A stretch of DNA of 64,000 nucleotides from JANQJA01 sp965267485 (GTDB taxonomy: Bacteria > Pseudomonadota > Gammaproteobacteria > Pseudomonadales > Azotimanducaceae), in contig OZ254080.1 in NCBI GenBank assembly GCA_965267485.1, positions 558,001 through 622,000 on the forward strand, read 5' to 3'. This document shows, piece after piece, positions 16,804 through 25,040 of this stretch; the first letter of the stretch is position 1; each line of letters starts with the position of its first letter. The translations under genes were made by a program, and so were the position numbers. The notes beneath the pieces are model-generated. The model saw nothing but the letters and a program-made list of their open reading frames with translations, had not been told where the DNA came from and ran no database searches.

Positions 16804-17282
16804 CGGTCGAACTTGTAGCCGACTTCGTGAAGGTGCGCTGCCGGTGCGAAGCCGAGTCTGCGATGCAGTGACATGCTGGCATCGTTCGGTTGGGTCACGA
16901 TGCCGTAGCAGCGGTGAATCTCCTGGTCTGCCGCGCGCAGGCGATCCAGCAATTCGCCGTAGAGCCGTCTGCCGAGGCCCCGGCCCGTGGTGCCGTTGGC
17001 GAGATAGATGCTCGTCTCGACCGACGTGTCGTAAGCGGCCTTGGGCCGGAGGGCGCGGCTGGACGCGAAGCCGGCGAGCCGTGTATCCAGCTCGAGTACC
17101 AGCAACTGGTGTCGGCTGCCCGGTGCAAACTGGTCGAACCAGGGTTGCCGGTCCTGCCAGAGAAACGGCACGACATCGAATGTGGCCGCGGTGTTCGTGA
17201 TGTACCAGTTGTAGAGGTCGGTAACGGCCGGCAGATCATCAGGTGCTGCTTCCCGAATCGTTACGTTCACGCTTGTCTCCAT
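16767..17282 (-). CDS. GNAT acetyltransferase, phosphinothricin-acetyltransferase-like
   Basis: The 171-residue protein has the opening IREAAPDDLPAVTDLYNWYI and FDVVPFLWQDRQPWF, typical of the Pat/YwnH branch of GNAT enzymes. The acetyl-CoA pyrophosphate loop appears as GTTGRGLGRRLYGELL. Such enzymes acetylate phosphinothricin, methionine sulfone or related amino-acid analogues; the natural substrate here is unknown. Monocistronic and convergent with the TauE-like gene. Confidence 0.85.
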   Translation of the reverse strand: METSVNVTIREAAPDDLPAVTDLYNWYITNTAATFDVVPFLWQDRQPWFDQFAPGSRHQLLVLELDTRLAGFASSRALRPKAAYDTSVETSIYLANGTTGRGLGRRLYGELLDRLRAADQEIHRCYGIVTQPNDASMSLHRRLGFAPAAHLHEVGYKFDRYWDTIWMELRL

Positions 17283-17318
17283 GATCTACGCCCCTACATT
17301 GATCGCGCCTGCACTGAC

Positions 17319-17346
17319 TTGCAAGCGGGCTTCTTCCCGCTACAAT
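17319..17346 (+). promoter_or_regulatory. Sigma-70 promoter of the PlsC-like gene with inverted repeat in the spacer
   Basis: TTGCAA (17319-17324) and TACAAT (17341-17346) are spaced by 16 bp. The spacer is filled by an inverted repeat, AGCGGG-cttctt-CCCGCT (17324-17341), which also touches both hexamers. A regulator bound there would block the promoter, but the repeat could be coincidental in GC-rich DNA. Confidence 0.45.
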
Positions 17347-17391
17347 ACCGGCCTTTTCGCGTTCCCCCCCTTTCCTGACTCACGGGTTTGA

Positions 17392-18531
17392 ATGACTGCC
17401 GAAGAGCTTCGCCCATTCGCCGACGCCGAGGTCGCCGAGGTTGTCGAGCGCCTGCTCACTGATGATGCGCTGCCGGGTTTCCTCGCGGATTTTGAGTCTC
17501 CGCGCCTGAACGCGTTGGCGCCTTCGCTGATGCGGTATCTGACACGCCGTCGCCTGCGGGGCATTCTGGGCAGCGTGCGGACGATTCGTGACTTTCAGCA
17601 GATTGTAGAGGGATATGTCCAGCGCCTGGTCGACACGACCATGACCGAATTCGTCGCTGACGGGGTCGAACGTGTCAGCGACTCCCGGCCCCATGTCTTC
17701 GTCAGCAATCATCGTGATATTGCCGGTGATTCGATGCTCCTCAATTTCGCGCTGCATCGCGCGGGCCTCGATACCGTTCGCATCGCGGTCGGCGACAATC
17801 TCGTCCAGATGCCGTTCGCGACCGATCTGATGAAGCTGAACAAGAGTTTCTTCATCAAGCGGTCAGGAGAAACGCGTCGTCAGGTGTACGAGTCGCTGCT
17901 CGAAACCTCTCGCTATATCAACGACTCTGTCGCATCCGGGCATTCGGTATGGATTGCCCAGGCCGGTGGTCGCGCCAAGGATGGCATTGACCGGACTGAT
18001 CCCGCCGTCATCAAGATGCTCACGCTGGCGGCTGGGAAACGGGGCTTCAATGATGCGCTGGCCGGCCTCAGTATCGTACCCGTCTCGCTGTCCTACGAAA
18101 TCGATCCCTGTGACTCGCTGAAAGCGGCGGAGCTCGCAAGCCGGGCGAAGGGCGGAGACTACGTCAAGAAACCGGGTGAAGACCTGTTGAGTCTCGCGCG
18201 TGGCCTGACGGGGAAGAAGGGGCGCGTGCATCTCTGCATCGGCGACGACATCGGTGCCGGGCACGAGTCGCCAGAGGCGGTGGCGCTATGCCTCGACCGG
18301 GCGATCATGGGGAGGTTGCAACTGTTTCCCGTCAACTATGACGCGGCGCGGCGAGTCGCGGCGATGGATCCCGGTTCTGACTTTGCGACGCTGGATCTGC
18401 CGCCGGCGTCGGACTCGCCTCTCGATGAGCGGCTTGCGGGTTGTGCCCATGACGCCGCACCGTACCTGCTCAGGATGTACGCGAATCCCGTGCTGCAGCG
18501 ACATCGGCTGGGGCTGCCGATCGTTCAGTAG
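17392..18531 (+). CDS. PlsC-like glycerophospholipid acyltransferase
   Basis: A 379-residue acyltransferase. The catalytic block is SNHRDIAGDSMLLNFAL near residue 105, followed by a substrate-binding region with FFIKRSGETRR and a GHSVWIAQAGGRAKDG block. The acidic residue lies six positions after the His (HRDIAGD) instead of five as in the classic HxxxxD; Asp at +2 is an alternative. I associate the HRDI form with a separate long PlsC subfamily. The N-terminal helical region of about 90 residues is also unlike short PlsC. No clear transmembrane helix is seen. It overlaps srkA (convergent) by 7 bp. Confidence 0.8.
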   Translation: MTAEELRPFADAEVAEVVERLLTDDALPGFLADFESPRLNALAPSLMRYLTRRRLRGILGSVRTIRDFQQIVEGYVQRLVDTTMTEFVADGVERVSDSRPHVFVSNHRDIAGDSMLLNFALHRAGLDTVRIAVGDNLVQMPFATDLMKLNKSFFIKRSGETRRQVYESLLETSRYINDSVASGHSVWIAQAGGRAKDGIDRTDPAVIKMLTLAAGKRGFNDALAGLSIVPVSLSYEIDPCDSLKAAELASRAKGGDYVKKPGEDLLSLARGLTGKKGRVHLCIGDDIGAGHESPEAVALCLDRAIMGRLQLFPVNYDAARRVAAMDPGSDFATLDLPPASDSPLDERLAGCAHDAAPYLLRMYANPVLQRHRLGLPIVQ

Positions 18532-19499
18532 ACTTGCAGTGACTCCCTGTCCAGCCGCTCGATCTGATCGCGCAACTGAAGCAGGTGCTGTGACCAGTAG
18601 TGCCCCGTGTTGTAGAACGGAAACGCGCGCGGGAACGCCGGATCGTCCCAACGGCGACCGAGCCATGCGGCGTGGTACATGATCCGCAATGAGCGCAGGG
18701 GTTCGATCAGCGCAAGTTCGGCAAGATCAAAATCCATGAACGCGCGATACCCCTCGAGGATCGCTGATATCTGGAGGTTCGCTTCGCTGCCCTCCCCCGA
18801 GAGCATCATCCACAGATCCTGCACCGCCGGACCCATCCGTGCATCGTCAAAGTCGACGAAGTGCGGCACGTCGTCCCGCCAGAGCACGTTACCCATATGG
18901 CAATCGCCGTGCAGGCGAATGAAGCGGTGGGGTTCGAGCCTGCCATCAATGGCGGCCAGCAGTTCATCGGTCAGCGCCCGATAGTCTCGCTCGTAGTCCG
19001 CGGGAATGAAGCCGTTCCCGAGCAGGTATTCTCGTGACGCGTAGCCGTAGTCGTCAGTTGTGATCGACGGGCGGTGCGCAAACGGAATGCGGGCGCCGAT
19101 CGAGTGAATGCGTCCGACCGCTCGCCCGAGGATCTCGAGATTGTCGAGGTTGTCGAGATCCGGCGCGCGCCCCCCGCGTCGTGGATACAGTGCAAAGCGA
19201 AAGTCGTCGAACTGGCTGAGGGTGGAGGCGCCGAGCGAGAGGGGCGCGACCGCCGAGATATCGGCGTCCGCAAGCTCTGCCGTGAACGTATGCTCTTCGA
19301 GAATCTGCTCATCGGTCCACCGTGCTGGCCGATAGAACTTGCCGATGACCGGATCGGCATCCTCGATGCCGATCTGGAAGACGCGGTTCTCGTAGGAGTT
19401 CAGCTCGAGGATTCGGGCATCGCAGCGAAAGCCGACAGACTCGACGGCGTCCATCACGACGTCGGGAGACAGGCGGGCGAAGGGGTGCGTATCAACCAT
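18525..19499 (-). CDS. srkA: Stress response kinase A (YihE/RdoA)
   Basis: A Ser/Thr kinase-like APH-fold protein of about 324 residues. The catalytic loop LHGDCHMGNVLW and metal-binding HFVDFDDARMGP are intact, and NSYENRVFQIG near the N-terminus is the family's ATP-binding element. SrkA counters envelope stress and toxin-induced death in E. coli. I place the start at ATG 19499 (MVDTHPFARLS): the modC stop (19492-19494) overlaps it by 8 bp, which argues for translational coupling. Usually srkA sits next to dsbA; here it ends a nudC-modB-modC-srkA run. Confidence 0.93.
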   Translation of the reverse strand: MVDTHPFARLSPDVVMDAVESVGFRCDARILELNSYENRVFQIGIEDADPVIGKFYRPARWTDEQILEEHTFTAELADADISAVAPLSLGASTLSQFDDFRFALYPRRGGRAPDLDNLDNLEILGRAVGRIHSIGARIPFAHRPSITTDDYGYASREYLLGNGFIPADYERDYRALTDELLAAIDGRLEPHRFIRLHGDCHMGNVLWRDDVPHFVDFDDARMGPAVQDLWMMLSGEGSEANLQISAILEGYRAFMDFDLAELALIEPLRSLRIMYHAAWLGRRWDDPAFPRAFPFYNTGHYWSQHLLQLRDQIERLDRESLQVY

Positions 19500-20580
19500 G
19501 GTCTGTGAGCAGGGCGACGCCCTTGACCTGTGCGAAGACGCGCTGACCGGGCGCAAGCCCCAGCGTTCGACGTGACCGATGTGTGACGCTCGCCACCAGC
19601 GTATGTTCGCCGGCGGTCAGTCTGACGAGTGCGGCATGGGGCAGGGGTGATTCATCGATGGTTTGCACGACGGCAGGCAGAATGTTGAGGATGCTGGAAT
19701 CTTCGGGCTGTGACATTGACAGGCTGACGTCCCTTGCCGGAATCCGGATGCGCACGCGCTCGCCTGCCGGTAGCGGGCCGCAGGCGACGAACAGCGCGGC
19801 CCCGTCGATGCGGCACTCTGCCAGCGCATCTGCCTCGTGGTACTGCGCGATACTCGTCTCAATGACGGCAGCCGGTTCGGCCGCCGTTTCCCGGGACAGC
19901 TGGAGTGAACTCGCCATGTCGAAAACGCTCCCCTGCTCGATGATGGAACCCGCACGTATCAACAGTACATGATCGGCAAGGTAGCTGACTTCATCAATCG
20001 CGTGCGTCACGTAAATCACCGGAATGTCGAGTGTCGACCGAAGGCGTGCGAGATACGGCAGGATCTTTCGCCGGGATGCACCGTCCAGCGAGCCGAGGGG
20101 CTCATCCATCAACAGACAGCGGGGATTCGAGAGCAACGTTCTCGCGATGGCGACGCGCTGTGCCTCGCCGCCGGACAGTGATCCGGTGGAACGTTGCAGC
20201 AGCGGATTGATGTCGAGCCAATCCACGACGTCGTCGAGTACGATCTGCCCGAGTCTGGCGCGTTTCTCCGCATACCTCAGGTTGTTCAGGACGGTGAGAT
20301 GCTGGAACAGTTGGGGCTGCTGGAAGACGTATCCGACACCACGGCGGTGGGGCGGCACGAATCGCGTGTCGTCCTGCCAGATCTCGTTGTCGTGCCTGAC
20401 GTTGACCCGGACGTGACGTCCGCCGCGCTCGAGGCCGGCGATTACCTGCAGCACCGTGGACTTGCCTGCGCCTGACGGGCCGAAAAGCGCGGTGACGCCG
20501 GGGGGCGCCTCGATCTCCACGTCCATTGTAAAGTGGCGGCTCCGCTCGAGCCGAATGCTGACGCTAATCACGGCGCTCAC
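19492..20580 (-). CDS. modC: Molybdate ABC transporter ATP-binding protein ModC
   Basis: The 362-residue ABC ATPase has Walker A GPSGAGKST, signature LSGGEAQR, Walker B CLLMDEPLGSLD and switch His in YVTHAIDEV, followed by a C-terminal TOBE oxyanion-sensing domain (about residues 285-360). This layout fits ModC. It overlaps modB by 17 bp and srkA by 8 bp. No ModA substrate-binding gene is in the operon. Tungstate or sulfate cannot be excluded as substrate. Confidence 0.9.
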   Translation of the reverse strand: MSAVISVSIRLERSRHFTMDVEIEAPPGVTALFGPSGAGKSTVLQVIAGLERGGRHVRVNVRHDNEIWQDDTRFVPPHRRGVGYVFQQPQLFQHLTVLNNLRYAEKRARLGQIVLDDVVDWLDINPLLQRSTGSLSGGEAQRVAIARTLLSNPRCLLMDEPLGSLDGASRRKILPYLARLRSTLDIPVIYVTHAIDEVSYLADHVLLIRAGSIIEQGSVFDMASSLQLSRETAAEPAAVIETSIAQYHEADALAECRIDGAALFVACGPLPAGERVRIRIPARDVSLSMSQPEDSSILNILPAVVQTIDESPLPHAALVRLTAGEHTLVASVTHRSRRTLGLAPGQRVFAQVKGVALLTDHG

Positions 20581-21250
20581 CCCCGCTGAAGCGCCACTGG
20601 CGGTTCAGCCGATAGACGATGAACAACAGCGCGAACGAGAACGCGAGCAATCCGCCGGCCAGCCAATGGGCCCTTGCATAGTCGAGGGTTTCGACGTGTT
20701 CGAACAACGCGATCGAGAGCACCCTCGTCTCACCGGGGATGCTGCCACCGATCATCAGCACGATGCCGAACTCCCCGATCGTGTGAGCGAAGGCAAGACA
20801 GCAGGCAATGACAAAACCCTGACGCGAGAGCGGCACGGCGATCGTAAAGAAGCGGTCGAGGGGGCTCGCGCCAAGCGTGGCGGCAGCGTCCATGACGCGT
20901 GCCGGCAGGCTCTCGAATGCGACCTGCAGCGGCTGGATGTAGAACGGGGCGGAGTAGATGATCGAGCCGATGACGAGGGCTTCGAATGAGAACGCCAGTG
21001 GGGACCCCGTCATCGACGCCCATGCCTGACCGATCGCGCTCTGTGGCGCGAACGCCAGGAGCAGGTAGAAGCCCATCACGGTAGGCGGTAGCACGATGGG
21101 CAGCGCGACAATCGGTTCGATGAACGTCCGGGCGGGCGACTGCGTTCTCGCCAGCCACCAGGCGATGGGCGTACCGATGATGATCAGGAGTATCGTCGTG
21201 GTTGCAGCGAGTTGGAGCGTCAGCCAGAGCGCCGTGAGTTCCTCGCTCAC
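20564..21250 (-). CDS. modB: Molybdate ABC transporter permease ModB
   Basis: The 228-residue inner-membrane permease has five to six helices and the ModB hallmarks LWLTLQLAATTTILL, PIVLPPTVMGFYLL and the cytoplasmic EAA loop AAATLGASPLDRFFTIAVPL. It begins at GTG, overlapping the nudC stop by 4 bp (GTGA). The expected modA gene upstream is replaced by nudC, so the periplasmic binding protein must be encoded elsewhere or be missing. Confidence 0.92.
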   Translation of the reverse strand: MSEELTALWLTLQLAATTTILLIIIGTPIAWWLARTQSPARTFIEPIVALPIVLPPTVMGFYLLLAFAPQSAIGQAWASMTGSPLAFSFEALVIGSIIYSAPFYIQPLQVAFESLPARVMDAAATLGASPLDRFFTIAVPLSRQGFVIACCLAFAHTIGEFGIVLMIGGSIPGETRVLSIALFEHVETLDYARAHWLAGGLLAFSFALLFIVYRLNRQWRFSGGERRD

Positions 21251-22095
21251 TTTGCGCTTTCCAGTCGTCCTATGTACTCGTGAATGAGCCGACCGGCGAT
21301 GGAGACCGGGGATGGATGGTTGGGCAGGCTCTTGTAGTGGAACCAGCCTGCCTCGGCGATTTCTTCTTCCTGCAACACGAACTCGCCGCCGGCGTACTCT
21401 GCATGAAAGCCCAGCATCAGGGAGTTGGGAAACGGCCAGGCCTGACTGGCGAAGTACTCGAGGTTGCAGATATCGATGCCGACCTCCTCCTTCACTTCGC
21501 GATGAACGGCTTCCTCCAGCGATTCGCCGGGCTCGACGAATCCGGCCAGCGTCGAGAAGAAATTGCCGCGACCCCGTGCATTGCGTGCAAGCAGCAACTC
21601 TTCGCCGCGAGTAACGAGGACGATGATTGAGGGCGAGATTCTCGGGTAGTAGAACTGTTCGCAGTCACCGCATTTGCGGGAACGATCGAAATCGGATGTC
21701 TCGGTGACCTGGCCGCACTGGCCGCAGTAATGGTGGTCGCGGTGCCATTCGACGATCTGCTTTGCCTTGCCGATCAGGTTGAACACCGGCTCTTCGGTGT
21801 TGCTGAGGAACGAGAACAGCGTCTCGAACGTGTAGCCGTCGGGTTCGTCTGCTTCCGGATCTGCCTCTGCCGCGTATACCGGAACGTCGCCGACCCGGCC
21901 GAGATAGTGCTGGTTCAGGATTTCCATATCGAGCCAGCGGATTTCGTCCTGCGTCAACGGGCGCCATCGCGCCTCGGTCTCGATCGTCAGGATCTCGCCG
22001 TCTGACACGACGATATGGTAGCTGGCATCAACGGCCCCCTCCGGCTTGACGCCCGGCAGGAAGTCGCGGCCAATGTCGAATATGTCCCAGTCCAC
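21247..22095 (-). CDS. nudC: NAD+ diphosphatase / RNA deNADding hydrolase NudC
   Basis: At 282 residues it has an N-terminal domain, a zinc ribbon (HYCGQCG and KCGDCEQFYY) and a Nudix hydrolase domain with the Nudix box GFVEPGESLEEAVHREV. The NudC-specific SQPWPFPxS motif is present as SQAWPFPNS, with Ala replacing the first Pro. The enzyme hydrolyses NAD(H) and removes NAD caps from RNA. GTG start. It heads a tightly overlapping operon with modB, modC and srkA. Confidence 0.94.
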   Translation of the reverse strand: MDWDIFDIGRDFLPGVKPEGAVDASYHIVVSDGEILTIETEARWRPLTQDEIRWLDMEILNQHYLGRVGDVPVYAAEADPEADEPDGYTFETLFSFLSNTEEPVFNLIGKAKQIVEWHRDHHYCGQCGQVTETSDFDRSRKCGDCEQFYYPRISPSIIVLVTRGEELLLARNARGRGNFFSTLAGFVEPGESLEEAVHREVKEEVGIDICNLEYFASQAWPFPNSLMLGFHAEYAGGEFVLQEEEIAEAGWFHYKSLPNHPSPVSIAGRLIHEYIGRLESAK

Positions 22096-22134
22096 GGCGT
22101 GACTTTATCACTGTTTACCTTCGCTGGCAGGTCG

Positions 22135-22875
22135 TTAACGGATGGGGCCAGCGGGATCGCTTCGCAGGTCTCGTTGTGGTGTGCGCGCCAGACCGACGAC
22201 ATCGACCTGCCTCGCGCCCGCCTGCTTGAGCGCCCTTGCGAGCTCGCTCGCGGTGGCGCCCGTCGTCACGACATCATCGACGATGGCGAGATGGCAGCCC
22301 TGAACCTGACCGTTGATGCCGAAGACGCCCCGCAGATTTCGCTGTCGGGCATCGCGCCCGAGGCCCTTCTGCGCGTCGACTTCAAACCGTCGACGGGCGA
22401 GATCTTGTCTGACCGGCAGGCCGAGTCGGGAGCCGAGAACGCTTGCGACTTCGTCCGCCTGGTTGAAGCCCCGCTGGCGGCGCTTTCGCCGCGTGAGCGG
22501 GACCGGAATCAATACCTCGGGACGGCTGCGTGCGTACGACGACCAACCGGACGCCGCGCATTCGGCGAGCACGTGCCCGTAGATCTGCCTGCCCCGTGTC
22601 TTGAAGTCAGAGATGAGGCGGTCGACGGGCGTACGGTAGACGAAGTGACAATAGGCGGTGTCGAAAGCGAACGTCGTGGTTGTGCAACTTCGGCAATGCT
22701 CGAGTGAGTCCAGCGGCAGGCTGCAGCACTCGCATCGCCGCAGGATCGACGGCAGATCACGCTCGCAGGCCTCACAAAGATCGAGCGCGCGACGTGTCGT
22801 GCGGTCGCAGAGTATGCAGACGCCGCCAAACACATGGAAGCTCAGGCGATTCAGGAAATGGCGCATGGCGCGCAT
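22135..22875 (-). CDS. comF: ComF-family phosphoribosyltransferase-like protein
   Basis: The 246-residue protein combines an N-terminal cysteine-rich zinc finger (CILCD, CEACE, CECC and CRSC) with a C-terminal phosphoribosyltransferase domain bearing AIVDDVVTTGATASELARAL. ComF (GntX in E. coli) is needed for DNA uptake and use in several bacteria; its exact activity is not settled. Monocistronic. ATG at 22866 is an alternative start. Confidence 0.9.
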   Translation of the reverse strand: MRAMRHFLNRLSFHVFGGVCILCDRTTRRALDLCEACERDLPSILRRCECCSLPLDSLEHCRSCTTTTFAFDTAYCHFVYRTPVDRLISDFKTRGRQIYGHVLAECAASGWSSYARSRPEVLIPVPLTRRKRRQRGFNQADEVASVLGSRLGLPVRQDLARRRFEVDAQKGLGRDARQRNLRGVFGINGQVQGCHLAIVDDVVTTGATASELARALKQAGARQVDVVGLARTPQRDLRSDPAGPIR

Positions 22876-22941
22876 TGTCGCCTCAATGGCTACGTCGTGC
22901 CGCCAGGATATCGTCCCGCCCGTGCGTCAGCAGTCAGCCAT

Positions 22942-23517
22942 TCAGGGGCAGGGATGATCCGGGTTGGCGCTGTCGCAGACCGAAACGCGGCTCAGGTAGT
23001 TGGACCAGATGCCCACCTCATCCTGTTGCACGTCCGGCGAAGTCTCCTCGAACATGGGCACACGCCGGTTGAGCCGGAGCAGATAGATGAAGTCGCTGGC
23101 CTGAATGGCTTTCATCAGAGTGATTTCACCCATTCGAATGGCGCGGTTCTCGCCGCAGACCGTGAGGCGTACCGATGTCGGGTAGCCGTTCTCCAGTCCC
23201 GAGAACAGATTGTAGTGCTGGATGAAGCGGCAGCTTTCCCTGAGCCGCTCCACTTCTGCCATGATCAGGTCGAGCGGGTCGTTGTCGGTGAGGTCGGCAT
23301 GGGCCTCGACGCTCAGCTTGATATTCCACTCATCGGCTGTCTCGCCCGGAGGAACGAACTCCGTTAGCCGGGTCTTGTCATTGTTGAACTGGTAGACGCG
23401 TTCCCAGCCTTCGGGTGGCTTCATGAGCAGGCGCTCGGTCGAAGCCGCCGCCTGCGGTTCGCTCTGGCAAGCGGCCGACAGCAACAGCAGCGATAACAGC
23501 GTGAGTCGGGCGGTCAC
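22942..23517 (-). CDS. Predicted outer-membrane lipoprotein of unknown function
   Basis: The 191-residue protein begins with a lipoprotein signal peptide: MTARLTLLSLLLLSAAC with lipobox LSAAC, Cys at 17. The mature part begins QSEPQAAA and contains four further cysteines, a pattern compatible with a disulfide-bonded periplasmic domain. I recognise no family. GTG start overlapping the TerB-like gene's stop by 4 bp, so it belongs to the tolC-htrA-terB run. Confidence 0.75.
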   Translation of the reverse strand: MTARLTLLSLLLLSAACQSEPQAAASTERLLMKPPEGWERVYQFNNDKTRLTEFVPPGETADEWNIKLSVEAHADLTDNDPLDLIMAEVERLRESCRFIQHYNLFSGLENGYPTSVRLTVCGENRAIRMGEITLMKAIQASDFIYLLRLNRRVPMFEETSPDVQQDEVGIWSNYLSRVSVCDSANPDHPCP

Positions 23518-23906
23518 GCCAGCAGTGCCTCGGCGTCATGTTCGAGCGCAACGAGGCGCCGTACCCAGGCCTGGATCTCCTCGAACTCATCATCGGAGAT
23601 GTCGAACGCCTTGCGGAGATCGTCCAGAAAGCAACGTTCCTCGATTTCGAAAGCGCCATCGGCATAGCTGAGGCGTACGAGAGACATGATGACGATCGCG
23701 CGTGAGCGACGTGTATCGAAGATGTCGGCGGTGCCTTCGATGGGCATGTAATGCGCCTCGATCTCCCGGGAGAGGCTCATTTCCCGGCGCATGGCGTCCA
23801 TCATCTCCTTCTCGCCGGGGGCGAGGTCGCCATCCGAGACCACCACATTGTGCGCGAGGCAGATGAACGCTTCTTTCTGTACTTGGCTCAATGTCGCGAG
23901 GTACAT
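23514..23906 (-). CDS. TerB-like (tellurite-resistance B fold) protein
   Basis: A small all-helical acidic protein of 130 residues. AHNVVVSDGDLAPGEKEMM and LSYADGAFEIEERCFLDDL match the two repeated acidic motifs of the TerB/DjlA fold (DGxxxxxE). It has no J domain and no signal peptide, so it is cytosolic. Members are linked to envelope or metal stress but mechanism is unclear. Located 6 bp after htrA and overlapping the lipoprotein gene. Confidence 0.8.
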   Translation of the reverse strand: MYLATLSQVQKEAFICLAHNVVVSDGDLAPGEKEMMDAMRREMSLSREIEAHYMPIEGTADIFDTRRSRAIVIMSLVRLSYADGAFEIEERCFLDDLRKAFDISDDEFEEIQAWVRRLVALEHDAEALLA

Positions 23907-23912
23907 GGTCAG

Positions 23913-25025
23913 TCAGTCTTCAGGCGCCGCCAGCGTGACATCGTAATTGAAAATCCTGTCGTCGCGCAGCGTTGTCACCTTGATGGTGTCGCCGGGCTGG
24001 TGCTGTTCGAGCATCGACAGCATTGAGTCTTCGTTGGTCACAGGTTCGCCGTCGATCGCGATGACGACATCACCCAGGTGGATATTGTTGCGGGAGTCCG
24101 TGCGAACCCCGACCATCCCGGCCTTGTCGGCAGGATAACCGGGCCGAACCGAGAGGACTGGAACACCCTTGACGCCAAACCGGCGAGCCCAGTTGTCACT
24201 CAACGTTTCGATGCCGATCACCGGTCGATAGAGCTGCCCGTGCTCGATGAGTTGCGGGATGATGCGCTTGACGGTGTTGACCGGAATCGCGAAGCCGATG
24301 CCCGCGCTGGCGCCGCTCGGGCTGTAGATCGCGGTGTTGACGCCAACCAGTTCCCCCTTGCTGTTGAGCAGCGGGCCGCCGGAGTTGCCGGGATTGATGG
24401 CTGCGTCGGTCTGGATCACGTTCTTGATGTTCCGGTTGCGGAACGAGCGGATCTCGCGGCCAAGCGCGCTGACGACACCAACCGTGAGGGTCGTGTCGAG
24501 GGCAAACGGGTTGCCGATCGCGAGCACCTTTCTGCCCACCGAGAGGTCATCGGAGTCACCCAGCGGGATCGGATGAAGCTGCTCGTCGGGGGCGTCGATC
24601 TCCAGTACGGCGATATCCTTTTCCGGCGCCGCACCCACAAGACGTGCCTCGTAGTCTTTGCCGGACGACGTTGTGATTGTCACCTTGTTCGCCCGGTAGA
24701 CGACGTGGAAGTTGGTGACGATGAGCCCGCTGTCGTCCCAGACGAAGCCGGTACCGCTGCCCTGCGGCACTTCGGTTGCGTTCAGCGAAAAGATGTTGCG
24801 TCGGAGCTGTGTATTCGTGACGAAGACGACTGACGGTGACACATCGCGGTAGATCGCAATGTTGTTGCTTTCGTCATCCGTCAGGAATGCCGGGGGCGGG
24901 GCAACGTTGGCCGGCGCCGGGGCGGTGCCGGCGACGGTTTCTGCGGTTCCGCTGTCCTGGTTGGAAGCGAAGATGACGACGGCAACCACGCTCAGCAGCG
25001 CGGCGCCGAGAACAGTCTTCTTCAT
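23913..25025 (-). CDS. Membrane-anchored DegS/AlgW-like serine protease with PDZ domain
   Basis: About 370 residues: an N-terminal membrane anchor (TVLGAALLSVVAVVIFAS), an Ala/Pro linker, a trypsin-like domain and one PDZ domain. The catalytic triad is His in IVTNFHVVY, Asp in KDIAVLEID and Ser in INPGNSGGPLL. One PDZ domain plus an anchor matches DegS/AlgW (site-1 protease of the sigma-E cascade) more than two-PDZ DegP. ATG at 25025 is preferred to GTG at 25028. It sits 15 bp downstream of tolC, an unusual neighbour. Confidence 0.9.
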   Translation of the reverse strand: MKKTVLGAALLSVVAVVIFASNQDSGTAETVAGTAPAPANVAPPPAFLTDDESNNIAIYRDVSPSVVFVTNTQLRRNIFSLNATEVPQGSGTGFVWDDSGLIVTNFHVVYRANKVTITTSSGKDYEARLVGAAPEKDIAVLEIDAPDEQLHPIPLGDSDDLSVGRKVLAIGNPFALDTTLTVGVVSALGREIRSFRNRNIKNVIQTDAAINPGNSGGPLLNSKGELVGVNTAIYSPSGASAGIGFAIPVNTVKRIIPQLIEHGQLYRPVIGIETLSDNWARRFGVKGVPVLSVRPGYPADKAGMVGVRTDSRNNIHLGDVVIAIDGEPVTNEDSMLSMLEQHQPGDTIKVTTLRDDRIFNYDVTLAAPED

Positions 25026-25040
25026 CACGGCCTGCTCCGC

